A DNA stretch of 64,000 bases from Talpa occidentalis (GCF_014898055.3 NW_023601433.1:48479876-48543875), one strand, 5' to 3'; numbered from the stretch's first letter, positions 51,901 through 64,000 are shown. The notes: generated from the letters alone by a model not told the origin. Translations and numbers: made by a program.

Positions 51901-53995
51901 ATAGGCCACAGAATTCCCCCCAAATAATAATGCAATGTCAATAGCCTATGGCATCACTTGTGATATTTGGGAACACAGAAGCAGAGAATAATTGCTCATT
52001 TCTAAGTATTAATATGAATCTGTACCACAGGAGGTAAATGATGAGATTCAGTGGGTCTTTTTCAGCATTTGTGAATTCTGAAAGTTCCCTCAAGGTATTG
52101 CCCTCTGCCTAGTATTAAAATCAAATTCCTAACCTAAAACACACTCAGGAAATTTGGAAAAATGTTGCTGTGGAAGTCAGATCGTGTCCTTGATACCCTG
52201 GTGGTGTTCCAGGAAATGGTTTTTTGAATGTTCAGCATAAAATATGTTCAGCATAAAATGTCAGTGCCCCTAACGTGATAGCCGACCCTTGCACCCCAGC
52301 ACCAAAGGCCCAGCCCCACATCCACCCACAGCTTCCTTCCTGATGGCGTCTCTCACCTTTATTACTTACAGTGATGTAAGACATTCTCTGCTTAATGTTT
52401 AAATTATTTTTTTCAAGACTGAATGGTAGCCTAGGGGGTAACTGGAATCCAATCCAAGATGAAAAAGCTTTGCCCTAAACAGAAAATACAACAAAAATAC
52501 CCCTGGCTCATGCTTACATTTTGAATCCTAATAAGAACTCACTTCATCAGTGAATTCCAAATTCGCTGAACTAACAACTCTCTGGCATTTTGGGGTACAA
52601 TCACAAAGGAGGTTCTGTGGGGCTTGTTCAGTGTTGCCAGTCCTGGAATAGTCTGAAAGGAGATCATGTACCTTATCTCAAATGACCTGTGGGAGAATTT
52701 TTCTTTTTTTAATGCTTCAGCAGAGCCCCCAGAGAGGAATTCAGCTTTTCACAGTTCATTCCTAAGTTGAATGAACCCCTTTTCTATAGGGACCTCAAGA
52801 ATGTCAGAGATTCCCTCATCTTTACATGGTTGAAGTTTGGTCTAATCCTTTATCTCCTCATGAACTGTTTGGTTCATGCTGTTTTGATTTCACTGGAACG
52901 ACCTAGCATCTGAGAGGCTGAGACTCTAAGATCCCTCGCTCTGGCCTCTTTTCAATGGGTCCCTCTGGGCCTCTGGGCTTAATGCCTTCAATGGAGATCT
53001 GGTGGGATAATGTTTCCAAATTTGTTTTCCAGAGCTTCAGCCCTTGGGAGCAGACTTGCTGGGTTTTATCAATCTCTGCCTGGCTACTCCCTCCTCCATT
53101 CCCCTCCAACCGCTCTCTCTCTTCCATCAGCAGTTCCCTCCCCTTTGGCTACATTCCTCTCTGTGAGCTGGAGAAGCACTAAAGGCTTTGGGTGACTGTG
53201 CTCAGCTGGGGGGATGCACAAATGCTAAAAGCCCATTTCTAGTCTTCAGTCTCCTTTATCTTTCACTCACTTCTAACAGATTTGGTGCTTTTGTGGCTTT
53301 GTCAGTCCACAAAACCTCTTTTCACCTGTTCCTGTCCTTGAAGCTCCTCACCAAAGGACCAGTCCTTATTGACAAGACTCTTGTTCTTCTTAGTAACAGA
53401 GCCAGGCCTGACCTGCTTTGTGCTACATGGTACTGCTGAGCCAACAGGGGCCTCACCAAACCCCCAGGATGAGGGAAAGCCATTACCCTACTTCTGATGT
53501 TTTAGTCAGACTGAAAAATGTGGGGTGTGGGGCAGCCCACCCACAACTGCTACCTCCTCATCTCCTACAGGCATGTACTCGGTTTCCACTCCCTGGATTG
53601 CAAGACAAAGTAGAACATCTGCCTGAAGCAAATGAGCCGAGAGCCTTGACAAATCCGGATCCTCTAGCAAATCAGATAAAGAGGAATATAAATCAGGAAA
53701 GAGGCACATTATGCTTTGGGCCCAGTGCCGCTCAGGACCTGGCACACAACTGGGTGATTAATTTATGCCTTCAAGTAACAATCAGATTTCAGTCTGCCCC
53801 CCACCCCCCCCACACACACACACACCCTGCTTAGCACAATTCACATGCAGAAGTTATTAAGTCTTTGGGTCTCATAACAAAGAAGTGACCAAGCATTATC
53901 ACAACAGATTTTCCAGATGTGGATACACACATCAGAGGATAGAACTTGCTCAGAGACATCTTGGGGTCATTCATGCACTTGATTGTGGAAAACTT
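48959..53995. other. Intergenic DNA, largely unassigned
   Basis: No gene is supported. An L2/MIR-type tail motif lies at 50040-50110 and a (CA)n run at 53800-53826 is on the right. Frames of 60-138 codons occur on both strands but overlap one another and show no domain. Confidence 0.5.
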
Positions 53996-54029
53996 ATTAA
54001 GAAAAGCTGCAGCGAGGGAATGGGAACAC

Positions 54030-54372
54030 CACAGACACAGTCCCTGACCTCAGGGAAGCCCCACTCTAACAGGAAGAACTTGGAGGCCTGTGCTTCGCCC
54101 ACACCTTCCCCCAACGCACATCTTGCTGAGGATCTCTGCGGCTGGGTTCATGATGCATGGTTTTGTAGGTACCACAGATCATCCTGATGTGCACTCAGGG
54201 CTGGGAGTCCTGGTTGCACATAGAATGTGATGGAAAAACCCTCTGCTTGCCCATCCAGAGGGTTGGAGAGAAGAGTGTGGAGAACCAGGGCTTTTAAGTA
54301 ATGACATCATTCACCCATTCATTTTCATGAAATATTTAGTGAGAGCTGATTGTGGGCCAGGCAATTTCCTAG
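54030..54372 (+). repeat. Left arm of an inverted duplication
   Basis: About 343 bp whose reverse complement recurs at 56161-56508. Long blocks are identical, including one of roughly 75 bases and one of roughly 58 bases. The distal end looks L2/MIR-like (GTGGGCCAGGCA). Confidence 0.93.
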
Positions 54373-55300
54373 TGACAGGACAATAGCAGGACACAAGATT
54401 TTTTTAAAATCCCAGTCCTCATGCAGATGGTGTCTTGATCTCTTGGGTAGCATCCAGCTGATGGAGAGGTAAGAGAGGAAAGAGTATTCTATTTTCCATG
54501 GGAAATTGAGGAAGCTAAGACTTTGCCACTTATAAAGGGGCAGAACTAAGGTGAAAACTCAGGCCTTACCCACCCCCACTGTGTGCTGCTAAGAAAGAAA
54601 AAGGTAAGAAAAAGGAGTCACAGAGCCCTGTAAAAACCACAAGAACTGACCCCTAATATGACTTTCAGTTTGGTCCTTCAATTAATTTCCCTTCCTAACA
54701 GATATTTCTGAGGAGATCAGGCTACGAATGAGTTCTTCTTTTCGTCAGCACTTTTAGCAACAACTTCTAGGACGATAGGGTAGAGATAGTCAACTACACA
54801 ATAACATTACTCCCTTAAGGAATTCAAGACATTTTAGAAACCACAATCAAATTTGTAAAATAAGACCACGCAAAGCATAACAAAAAAGCAACCAAAGTTG
54901 TATAACCATTTTTTATGCAAAGCTGAAATTAAGAACTAAATTTCACAATTAGACTAGGAAAAAGTATAGAATTCAATAGCATATTATTTTCAGAACAAAC
55001 TGTTAGTTTCAGAACAGACTATAAGAGAAAATGTGCATATCCAGAGCATTTTACATGTATGAAATCCCTGACCAAAAGCAAAATTCCTATAGTCACAGGA
55101 AATCACCATCTTCATTTAGCTAGGGGAGTAAAGCATGGAATCAATTGGTACTTTTCAGCAATTTCTTTCTTTCAGTTCTATATGGTTACAGGAAATAATA
55201 CACAATGTTAAGGAAACAACTTGCTTTTCAGAGGGAAACTGAGATACACACGCGTCTACCCACAGTTACTTCCTTTCAGAGAAAAAGAAAATAACCCTAA

Positions 55301-55720
55301 ATGCTTGAAGTGGTAATAACAGTTAGTCTTACTTCACACTTGATAATGAAGTGTCCTTTCATAGGTAGACGATGCAAAAGCAGGACCCTGTGCTGCTTTC
55401 TTATCAGCAAGTCCCTGGACCTGCTCTCCCTGCTCCTCTCCACCCACTGGTCACTTGGCTCCCATGAGCTTTACTCCACTTGCACGCAGTTTCCCAGGTC
55501 ACTACCTGGATCTTTAATCATGTACAACCTGCCTTTCCCCTGGTTTCTTTCTCCTCCTCCTCCCAGTATCCCCTTTCTGCCTCTTTAGTCAAAGCCTCCA
55601 TCCCTGGACTCTTGCCTCCCAATCTACAACCCTTCTTTCCATCCCTGCCCAGTAGAGTCATTTTTCAGCCATTTTACAGTTATTTTTCTCTCATTGTGAC
55701 CTTATGGTCTGTCTTATTTT
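55301..55720. other. Intergenic DNA, no gene
   Basis: Pyrimidine-rich with overlapping open frames in two phases; no domain or retrocopy signature. Confidence 0.4.
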
Positions 55721-55721
55721 T

Positions 55722-56023
55722 TTTTAAAGATTTATTTATTTATGCATACAAGATTTTAAAGATTTATTTATTTATGCATACAAGAACTAGGGTATGGCCA
55801 GAGGTGTGGGGGTGGTGGTGAGAGGTTTCACCAGAGACAGAATGGGGGACAGAACAGGCAGGCTGACTCAAATGCACTGCTGAGGGGAGCAGTGGGCGAG
55901 TCAGGAGAGGTCTGCTGCACCATGTGTATTTCTCCCTGGCCAGGGATCGAACTCCTGCTGCAGTGGCTGAGGACAGCTTCATAGTACTGTGCTTTACCCC
56001 TTGTGCCACCAGGGAGGCCCCCT
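55722..56023 (-). mobile_element. tRNA-derived SINE, antisense, with duplicated tail unit
   Basis: The usual antisense copy, plus a 32-bp tail segment repeated exactly in tandem (55722-55753 and 55754-55785). Flanks TGGTCTGTCTT at the left (55706-55716) and right match, giving the target duplication. It lies in the spacer between the arms of the inverted duplication. Confidence 0.92.
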
Positions 56024-56160
56024 GGTCTGTCTTTACAATACCCTTTCCTTTCTCACCTCTCACCAGATGAACGCTGTTCAAGGAGATCAAGATTCACCAT
56101 CCCCATGAGGACTGGAATTTCACAAAAAAGCTTGTTTTGTTCCCTACCATTCTCCTAGCA

Positions 56161-56508
56161 CTAGGAGACTGCCTGCCCCATATTCAGCTCTCACTAAATA
56201 TTTCATGAAAGTGAATGGGTGAATGATGTCATTACTTAAAAGCCCTGGTTCTCCACACTCTTCTCTCCAACCCTCTGGATGGGCAAGCAGCATCTCCTTT
56301 GTTTTTCCATCACATTCCACGTGCAACCAGGACTCCCAGCCCTGAGTGCACATCAGGATGACCAGTGGTACCTGCACATCTGTGCATCCTGAGGCCCAGC
56401 CGCAGAGATCCTCAGCAAAGTGTGGCTTGGCAGGTGTGGGCGAAGCACAGGCCTCCAAGTTCTTCCTGTTAGAGTGGGGCTTCCCTGAGGCTAGGGACTG
56501 TGTCTGTG
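56161..56508 (-). repeat. Right arm of an inverted duplication
   Basis: Reverse complement of 54030-54372 with a few small indels. Similarity seems to continue weakly to about 56141. Confidence 0.93.
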
Positions 56509-58730
56509 ATTTATGTATACCTGGTGCAGCCTCTGTTCCCTGAGGAGCAGAGCAAATGCTTATCAAGGGTATGTGTGTAAATATTATGAGCCTTATGTCT
56601 ACTGGTCTTCTCACCCCTGATGGCCACCCAGGAAACTAAAATTAAACCTAAAATTAGTTCATAGCTTCCCCAAGAAAGTCAGATTTCAAATTGTAGCGGA
56701 ACTACATTCTGGCCAATTATCTTTGAGACCCTGAGGCAATATGATAGCATGGAACTCCAAAGAATCTTAGAAAAGTTTTACGATTTCCCAATGGAAGATA
56801 ATCCATTGCAGAGGAAAGAGCATTGTGTTTGGAGACCTTGGGCTATATGGCTTGAGATGTTTCCATCTCTTCTTGCATTATGACCTATGGTGACTCATGT
56901 AGAGTCTCTCAATTGACACACATCTGCTAAAACAAATATCAGGAATAACCACGCCCAGGGCTTTTGTTAGAATTACACATAAATGTGAAAACCAATGACA
57001 TAAAAAGTGTCAACGTAAGTGAGTATTCTTAGTATTGCGAATTAATCTATATGTTCTTTCCATCCTTGTTCTCTCTCTCTCTCCCTCTCTGTCTCCCTCA
57101 CATATATACACACACACACACACACACTAAACAATCCTTTGTTTATTTCACTGAGTCTTCCAACAACAACATATAGCATAAGGAACATGCATTCTTATTT
57201 TAAACTTGAGATAAATGATTCAGTGAAAGGTAGAGGAGGTTCTGTCTGTTTGGGTTGAAGTGAATGTTATGAGTGAGCTGCAGATGCTCCATTAGCCAGG
57301 CTGCCTGGTAGTTTCCATGCAGAGAGGCTGCATTGGGAGCATACACCTGTCCCCTGTCATCTTGCATCAGAATCAGCTCTTCATTTTACATTCACAGACT
57401 CTCTCTTCAAAACACTCCCATTTTGCCACTACAAGACCTCCTCTCGTGCAGGGAGTTTGCTACACACCACTCATCAACATGGGTCTGTGCACATAATTAT
57501 ATCCATGGCTTGGCACATCTATATAAATAGCTTTATTTAGTTTCAGTCTCTCTTAATAGTAACAGTTGTGTCTGCCAAGGGAGGCTAGACATGAGCTTAG
57601 ACTGAACCAATTGACAGGAAGATTCCTCACTCCCCTTGCCTTTCTGTTCTGTTGCTGCTTCAATGCTGAATTTGCAGCATGAATAATCTCAACAGTGGCT
57701 CAGCCAAGTTCTAAACCAAGGCATTCAAAGCCCTGCCCAGTTACTTCCTCCTCTGGACTCAACCATGGAGAGCACTGATCAGTTTGGTGTGAGCCTGGCT
57801 ATCTCTGCTGCACACTGCCTTAAAGTATGGTGCTTTCCTAATGGTTTCCATAGTTTATATCTCAGTTGAATGCTCTAATTTTAGCTTCACCCAGTGGAGA
57901 AAAGTCATAGTTGGGTGTCTGTTTGTTTTTTTTATGTTATTCAGTTACACAATATTCTTTAAACTCTGCAGCATACAGAATATATAAAATCTCCAATTTT
58001 AGCCCAGTGCCAAGAAGTCGCACTGGCAAAAGACAAGGAGCCATGGGCTGTGTGTAAGCTGGCAGATGAGTTGGAATTTAAGGTGGTAGCTTTGGCCACC
58101 TCTAGTCTCTTTGAGTTGACTGAGGCTCACAGCTGGGGCCCAGAATCTAGAGATGACTGGTTATCTTCTGTTTATTGATGATTGTTGACTGGAAAATATT
58201 ACTGGGTGTTGAACTGGAACAACTTTACCTTGAAATGGTTAAGTATGCATGAGTAGGATGAGTCATAGGCACTGCCAACTTTCAAGCATGGGCCTCAGGG
58301 TAGAGTTTTTCTTACCTTACTTATAACTCAGACTTTATCCAAGTGGTACTCAAAGGCTATCTGTCTCCTTGTTCTCCCTTAGGCAGGAGGTGATGACGTT
58401 GAGCACAGCATCAGGATAGATAACAATTTTACTCCTGAGAACATGAGTTTTTGCCGTCTGCTCATCATATCTAGTACAGATTTGGCAAGTGTATGTATGT
58501 GACTTTGCCCCTTGCTCTCTGCCAGAACTGAGTCCTCACTAACAGTTGAAGAGTTTCAATTCTGAAACCTCTAGACATTTACTTTCAGTTTGCCAACATA
58601 TGACCTTTCTCCTTCCTTTGTATTTTATTTCCAAAGGGACGGGATGATAATGGTGTGGTACAGTTGTAGTTAATTAGTTATAAAGCGATGTCTACCTCTA
58701 TCCCATAAATTGTTTATTGGCACATGCCAA
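56509..58730. other. Intergenic DNA with a (TC)n/(CA)n tract
   Basis: A simple repeat at about 57069-57127 (CT-rich then CA-rich). No gene or nameable interspersed repeat is seen elsewhere. Confidence 0.5.
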
Positions 58731-58751
58731 CATAGAAATATTCAAGATTAG

Positions 58752-59026
58752 GGGGCCTCTCTGGTGGTGCAAGGGGTTAAGCATTAGCACTATGAAGTAA
58801 TCTGCAGCTATTGCAGCTGAAGTTCAATCCGCAGCCAAGGGTGACACACATGGCACAGCAGACCTCCCCTGTCTTGCCTGCTGCTCCCCTCAGCAGTGTA
58901 TTTCAGTCAATCTGCCTGTTCTGCTCCCCACTGGTGTCTCTGATGAATCCTCTCACCCCACTCCTGCACCTCTGGCCTGTACCCCAATTTTTGTATGCAT
59001 GGATGAATAGATCTTTAAAAAAAAAA
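58752..59026 (+). mobile_element. tRNA-derived SINE, sense
   Basis: Flanked by an 18-bp duplication with one mismatch: AGAAATATTCAAGATTAG at 58734-58751 and AGAAATATTCAAGGTTAG at 59027-59044. The tail ends in an A-run. Confidence 0.95.
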
Positions 59027-59453
59027 AGAAATATTCAAGGTTAGAATTAGTGTATGAGGAACTAGGGTTTGATCTTTGTCATGAATCACTGTTGTCCATG
59101 GAAAGGGAGTGACTGAACAAACCAAGAACAAGGAACTGTGAATCATGTAACATCACACAGCAAAGCAAAGTAGGCTGCAACAAAGGAAACACATTGTAAG
59201 CTGCTAAAGTGAACTGCTACTGGACTGAAGCCTCCAATTTCCATGAGCCAAGTAAACGTAGAGTGCTATTGGAACCAGGGTGGGACATTCAACCCAGCCT
59301 GGTGGAGAAAATTTTTGAGTCAAATCCTAAGATTCAGTAGGAATTGGTCATGTGAAAGTTTACTATTCAGAGGAAGCAATAAGCAATAAGCATGGAAACT
59401 CAGAGGATGGAAAAATGATGAGTAGTTCAGAAGAGCTGCAGTGGTGGAGAGTG

Positions 59454-59539
59454 GTAGGTAACAAATAATTAATACTGCCTAGTATGTGAAAAGGCATTTA
59501 GGAGATACAGAAATATGCATGAGGGTCCATATTTCTAAA
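59454..59539 (+). repeat. Direct duplication, first copy
   Basis: About 85 bp that recur at 60304-60383 with small indels; shared core AAAAGGCATTTAGGAGATAC. Confidence 0.88.
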
Positions 59540-60303
59540 CAGGGTTCTAGAACAGGGAAGCCTGGATGGGGAGATCTCTTGTGAATGCAAATAGGGTCTT
59601 TGCCACCATGAAATAAAAAGGGAAGGATTTCAGGCAGGGAGCAACATAATCAGAAGTGCAGTGTACGAAGCTCAGTCTGGTAAAGGAACATACGGCAAGA
59701 GTCGAAACAGCAGCCAGGGCAGAAGCCAGGGAAGAAATGGGGAAAGGTAGACCCTAGGCAGTGGTGATGACAAAGCAAGAGCACAGAACACAAGGACATG
59801 AGATGGCCAGTGAGATTTGGGGTTTGGTAAGGGGCAGGAGGAGGGCATTTGGTCATCTTGGAAGAGCATTAGAGCCACTCAGTGAGATAAGGCACATAGG
59901 ACGGTGGGCAGGTCTGCAGAAACAGGAGGGATAGGGAGGAAGAATGAAGTGATGAGCTGTTCCATCCGGGCTCTTTGACTTCCAGTCATGTGCATCTTGC
60001 TTACATGTGTCCTAGTTACACATGCTTAGGTAGCTGTACACCCTCTGTGTCCCCGTAGGGACACAGAAGACCTGCAAAACTCGTCAGCTCTTAGTACTCT
60101 TTGAATGACACACAAAGGAAAATGGATTTGTGCACATCATGGAAATGCTATGTAGATCACGAGATTAAAATGACAACAATCTTTTTAATCCTAATATAAT
60201 CATTTTTGTTCCATGAAGCAAAACCTATAATCTTATTACAAATTCTGAAAGAGCTGGGTGGCAGTAGTCAATTTTGTTATATTAGTAAAAGAATCAAGAT
60301 TCA

Positions 60304-60383
60304 GGTAGGCAATAAATAATTAATACTGCCTACTGAAAAGGCATTTAGGAGATACAGAAATATATGACGGTCCATATCTCCAA
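60304..60383 (+). repeat. Direct duplication, second copy
   Basis: About 850 bp from the first copy. It is followed by a degenerate tandem repeat (60384-60455) with two GGGGTAGTRGAGATTAGTT units. Confidence 0.85.
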
Positions 60384-60492
60384 ATTTTTGGGGTAGTAGA
60401 GATTAGTTTGGGGTATCTCCAAGGTTTTGGGGTAGTGGAGATTAGTTCTGATCAGGGTGGTAAGAAATCATGAGGAGCTTCACAGGTCTTAG

Positions 60493-61273
60493 TGTTATAG
60501 AACAAGGAAGAGGGGCAGCCCAAACCCCGCAAACCTGCCTATTCTAAATGGGTTCTGCCATCTGCCTCATCAACACAAAACATAGGAGACTTTAATGGGA
60601 AGGAACTTTAATAAAACTAGGAAACAATACAGGTAAAGCAAAAAGTCTAGTTTCTAAATGAAGCACCCAAAGTTACCCATTCCCTCGTGGGTAAAAGTCC
60701 ATCCATATGGGAATGGCCCAGAGCAAGGCCCCAAAGCCTGCTACAAGTCTAAAGCATCTTCCAGTGGGGACCCACAGCAAAGGGTCAGAAACAACCGGAC
60801 AAGCCCGGAAGGAAAAGAGCAAAATCAACATCAAGATAAAAGCTGCCTCACTCATAGCAGGGATCTAGAAAACTTAAATAAGGGACCAGGAAAATGAATA
60901 ACTATAAGAAAGTGAAAATCAAAATCAACAAAAACTATGAACCAGAGACACTTTTTGGGGGGTGGGGGCGGGAGGGGAGGGATTGGGGTCAGAATGGGGG
61001 ATTGCAATTGTATGGGGAATATAAAAATAAAATTTATTAATTAAAAAAAAAAAAAAGATAAAAGCTGCCATTGTCACCTCCCCACGGGTCTCACCCACAT
61101 CTGTGTCACCCAGTCCACGACCAAAAGATAAGCACAGTTTCTTCACATGTCTCCTGGCTCCATCCTGCTTCCTTCCTCAGTCTCTTCTGCAGCTTCTCCT
61201 CTCCCTGCTCAGCTCCACCCTCCCTTGGGTGGGGCAGGGAACCTCCCCCTTTCCTGGGGACCACCCTGTTACA
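60493..61273 (-). mobile_element. Solo LTR (copy C), antisense, with a LINE-1 inside
   Basis: Same family as copies A and B, TGTAACAGGG...TATAACA on the minus strand. Exact 4-bp duplications TTAG at 60489-60492 and 61274-61277. Its own length without the nested L1 is about 559 bp, and it lacks a short segment present in copy B. The family's short open frame is interrupted by the L1. Confidence 0.92.
60848..61054 (+). mobile_element. 5'-truncated LINE-1 inside LTR copy C, sense
   Basis: About 207 bp of L1 3' UTR with a G-rich tract and poly(A), flanked by the exact 15-bp duplication AAGATAAAAGCTGCC at 60833-60847 and 61055-61069. Confidence 0.93.
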
Positions 61274-61285
61274 TTAGGTCACAAG

Positions 61286-61850
61286 TGTGGGTCTGCTAAT
61301 CCTAAGAGGCCTGTTCGGCCACCATTTTGTTACCTGCAGTTCTGCTTTCCTACACAAGATCAGAACTCTCCAGTCAATCGGTCAGAGGCAAACCTTACAA
61401 GGTGATTTTCAAATCAACCAAGAGCTTAAAGCTTGATCACTCTGGGAAGGCTATGCCTCATGAGGTATGATTGGGAATGCCCGGGGTGCTGAGGACCATG
61501 TATGACAAGGGACCCCAGAAGCTGATCAGTGGAAAGCCTTGTTGATAAGATTGACACTACCACAGCTGGGGATCTAAAGCTTGATCTCAATTACAATACG
61601 GAGTCATTAAGCAGATGAGAAGTGCCTGGAGGGCAGACTCACAACCCCTGATACTATAGAGGACAGAGCACATTTTCTAGTTTCACCCCTCCCTTCTCTC
61701 TTTGTCTTTCTTCCTCTCAGAAATGATGCTGTTGTAATTCTTCTGTCAATAAAAAGGCCAGGATCTTGCTCTTCTGCAGCATCCTGCATTATGTAGCCTG
61801 CTCCATGACTCCCATTTCTTTATCAGTGTGGTGTTGCCTCACGCAACACA
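61286..61850 (+). mobile_element. Solo LTR (third family), sense
   Basis: A 565-bp element, TGTGGGTCTG...GCAACACA, with exact duplications CAAG at 61282-61285 and 61851-61854. AATAAAAAGG near 61749 is a polyadenylation signal, about 100 bp before its 3' end. It begins only 12 bp after LTR copy C. Confidence 0.8.
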
Positions 61851-61854
61851 CAAG

Positions 61855-63835
61855 TGTTAAGGATGCTTTACGAATAGGATTGGTCTTTTGAGCACAAGTA
61901 GGATTTCATTCCAAATTCCACATAGGGGTCTTTCTACCACCCTCAAATAAAAAGGGATAAAGTCCTATCAAGTCTTAAGTGCACACATTAGGTCAAATCA
62001 TGTGAAACCGCCATTTTCATAGTAAAAAAAATGCTTGTATATTGACTCTCTTATGTAATTTACTATAACAATCTTATTTGATCTGACTCTTCAGTTCAAA
62101 GAATTCCTAACAAGAACTAAGATTACCACTGACTGCTGCAGAGGCTTAGCTGGTGATTGTTATCAGGATTCCCCAGGAGGCAACATTCCAAAGAGTCCAT
62201 TCTTTCTGTGGAACAAATTCACATGATACGAAGAAGCCTGAACAGTTTGGAAAATCCATCAATGTCATCCTCATTCCCCAGAATCCCAGTCTTAAGAAAT
62301 CTTCACTGAGAGTAAAGGCCTTACCTCTGCAGCTTCTGGGACATCCATGTTAACTTCCTGTTCAATCTCACTGTTAAGATTAATCACAAGAGCAGCACCA
62401 GCAGCCAACCCTTTTCTTGCTGAAACTTTCCCAGTGTTGAAAAACTCAATTTGAACCCAGACATGCATCCCAAGGGAGAGCCCCCAAAGGCTGGGACTGA
62501 GTAAATTTTTTTGAAGCACATATCTTTTTGGAACTGACTGATTACTGATGCTGTCAACTGATGAAGATGTAATGATTCCCTAAAGCTGAGGTCATGAACC
62601 TAGAACATATTTTTAAAGAATGATTTCAACATCCTTGTGGGGATGAAAAAAAAAAACAAAATGATTTTGATAAATAGTTTAAATGGTTACATGTTGGCCC
62701 TGCCCTGGAATTGTACAATAGACCCAACCACAGTATGACAAAATATGGGTAGTGTGCATAGCCCAGTTAAATTCACCCCACAAATGTCTCCCCTCCCCCC
62801 TTTAAAAGAAGAACCTCTTCTAGAATCAGAAAGAAAAATACTTTGGAAACCCCAAAATCTTGCAAATGTTTTTAGACATTACTTCTCTGGCCCTTGCATC
62901 CCTTTCATAACTACCATTGGCTTGGTTCAGTTGCTGGAGCAAAGTGAGAGGCTGGGCCAAGGTCACCCCAACACTGGGAGAGGTGTGCCGCTGAGAGGAA
63001 AGTACACACTCAGTGACAGCCAAGAGAAAACACTCCCTTGGCAGCTAGGCTTAGAAACAGTAACTGCTTCTCTTCAGCACCAAATATGGGCAGGAAAGAA
63101 AAAGAAAGAAATCATAAGGATTGACCTCAGTGGACAAATGGTTTGGTGATTTGCTGTCTGGGAATCCCTGGGACCCTCTCTGAAGCAACCCTGGCCATAC
63201 AGTTTGGAGAGGACTCCAGACCTTTGGTCATCATTTCACTGAGATCAGTCCCGATTTCATCTTCCTGTACTGTATTCCAACTTCCATATTCCATGTATGA
63301 GAAAAATGAGTTCCAAAGGGATGAAGCATTTCATTTATGTTCACAAGAAAGGCAGATGTCTTGGTTCCAAAAACTGGTCAGGGAGGAAAAAACGTAGCAA
63401 GAAAGAAAGCAAAGCAAAAGAAAAGAGAAAAAGAAAAAAGAAGAAAGAATTGAGAACAGGCCTGACAGTGCTCTGCTGCCTGCAGAGCACCATTATGGTC
63501 TGCTTGGGCTGGAGGTGATACAGTTACAAATGATGGGTCTCTCTGGTAAGCATTAACAAGTCCTCCTGCATTTCAAGGAAGACAAGTTAAACATCAGCTA
63601 TTGAAGAAAAGCAAGCTGATGCCCACCTGTCTCCGTGCAGACCCCTTCCCCCTGAGGGACCATCCTGTGAGAACATGATGTTGTTTTAGGAGTCAGTGGC
63701 TTTGGAGCGTGGGGTCCTGGGGTTCACTCTGGAAAAGGTTTCACCAGCGCTCCCCTTTCAGTGGCACAAGGTGAGTTTCCCATGTGAGTTTCCCATCTCC
63801 ACAAGACAGAGATGTTAGTTATATTTAAAGAGCAG
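61855..63835. other. Intergenic DNA, no feature recognised
   Basis: No gene is supported. A purine-rich stretch occurs at 63395-63450. Confidence 0.5.
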
Positions 63836-63840
63836 ATTTA

Positions 63841-64000
63841 GGGCCTCCCCAGTGGCGCAGCGGGTTAAGCGCCGCACTGTGAAGCTGTACAGCTGTCCAC
63901 AGCCACTGCAGCGCGTGTTTGATTCCTGGCCGGCCAGGGAGATACCCACATGGCACGGCAGATCTCTCCTGTCACGCCCGCTGCTCCCCTCAGCAGTGCT
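63841..64000 (+). mobile_element. tRNA-derived SINE, sense, cut by the window end
   Basis: Starts GGGCCTCCCCAGTGGCGCAG and is CpG-rich (GCGCCGCACTG). It has an 11-bp local duplication (AAGCTGT/CAGCTGT). The 3' half lies outside the window. Confidence 0.92.

Noticed and set aside
53418..53834. A 138-codon open frame
   Set aside because: It contains a (CA)n tract, overlaps other frames and has no recognisable domain or splice context.
57069..57127. Array-like repeats that might suggest CRISPR
   Set aside because: They are CT and CA simple repeats without spacers, in a mammalian genome.
62745..63149. A 134-codon open frame
   Set aside because: Low-complexity Lys-rich end, no motif, and no sign of a promoter or retrocopy.

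Overview
The window is mammalian nuclear DNA: genes split by GT-AG introns, mostly non-coding sequence, and a dense load of SINE, LINE-1, LTR and ancient MIR/L2/MER5-type repeats. The only recognised protein-coding gene is the 3' end of neuropilin-1 (NRP1) on the + strand. A high-copy, tRNA-derived SINE (15 copies, about 270 bp, head GGGCCTCCCTGGTGGCGCAG) does not match the primate, rodent, rabbit, carnivore, pig, ruminant or horse SINEs I know. A placental mammal outside those groups is likely; a bat or another laurasiatherian is a guess.

Layout. 1-17345: last five coding exons of NRP1 (second half of the MAM domain region, juxtamembrane linker, transmembrane helix, cytoplasmic tail) and a 3' UTR of about 2.5 kb, with introns holding SINEs, an RPL31 retrocopy and a U6-L1 chimera. 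17346-64000: no supported gene. This part is intergenic DNA built from repeats: SINEs on both strands, 5'-truncated LINE-1s, one HAL1-like element (ORF1 joined to a 3' UTR), one old LINE-1 5' region, at least six LTRs (four with flanking 4-bp direct repeats, three exact), and several local duplications.

No operon, CRISPR array or new multi-gene system is present. The interesting content is in the history of the mobile elements: an RPL31 mRNA copy fused at its 3' end to a SINE and nested in another SINE, a U6-L1 chimera, a LINE-1 with a 3' transduction, an LTR family with a shared short reading frame, two solo LTRs 12 bp apart, and a recent-looking inverted duplication of about 350 bp. Coordinates of repeat edges are by eye and may be off by a few bases except where direct repeats define them.
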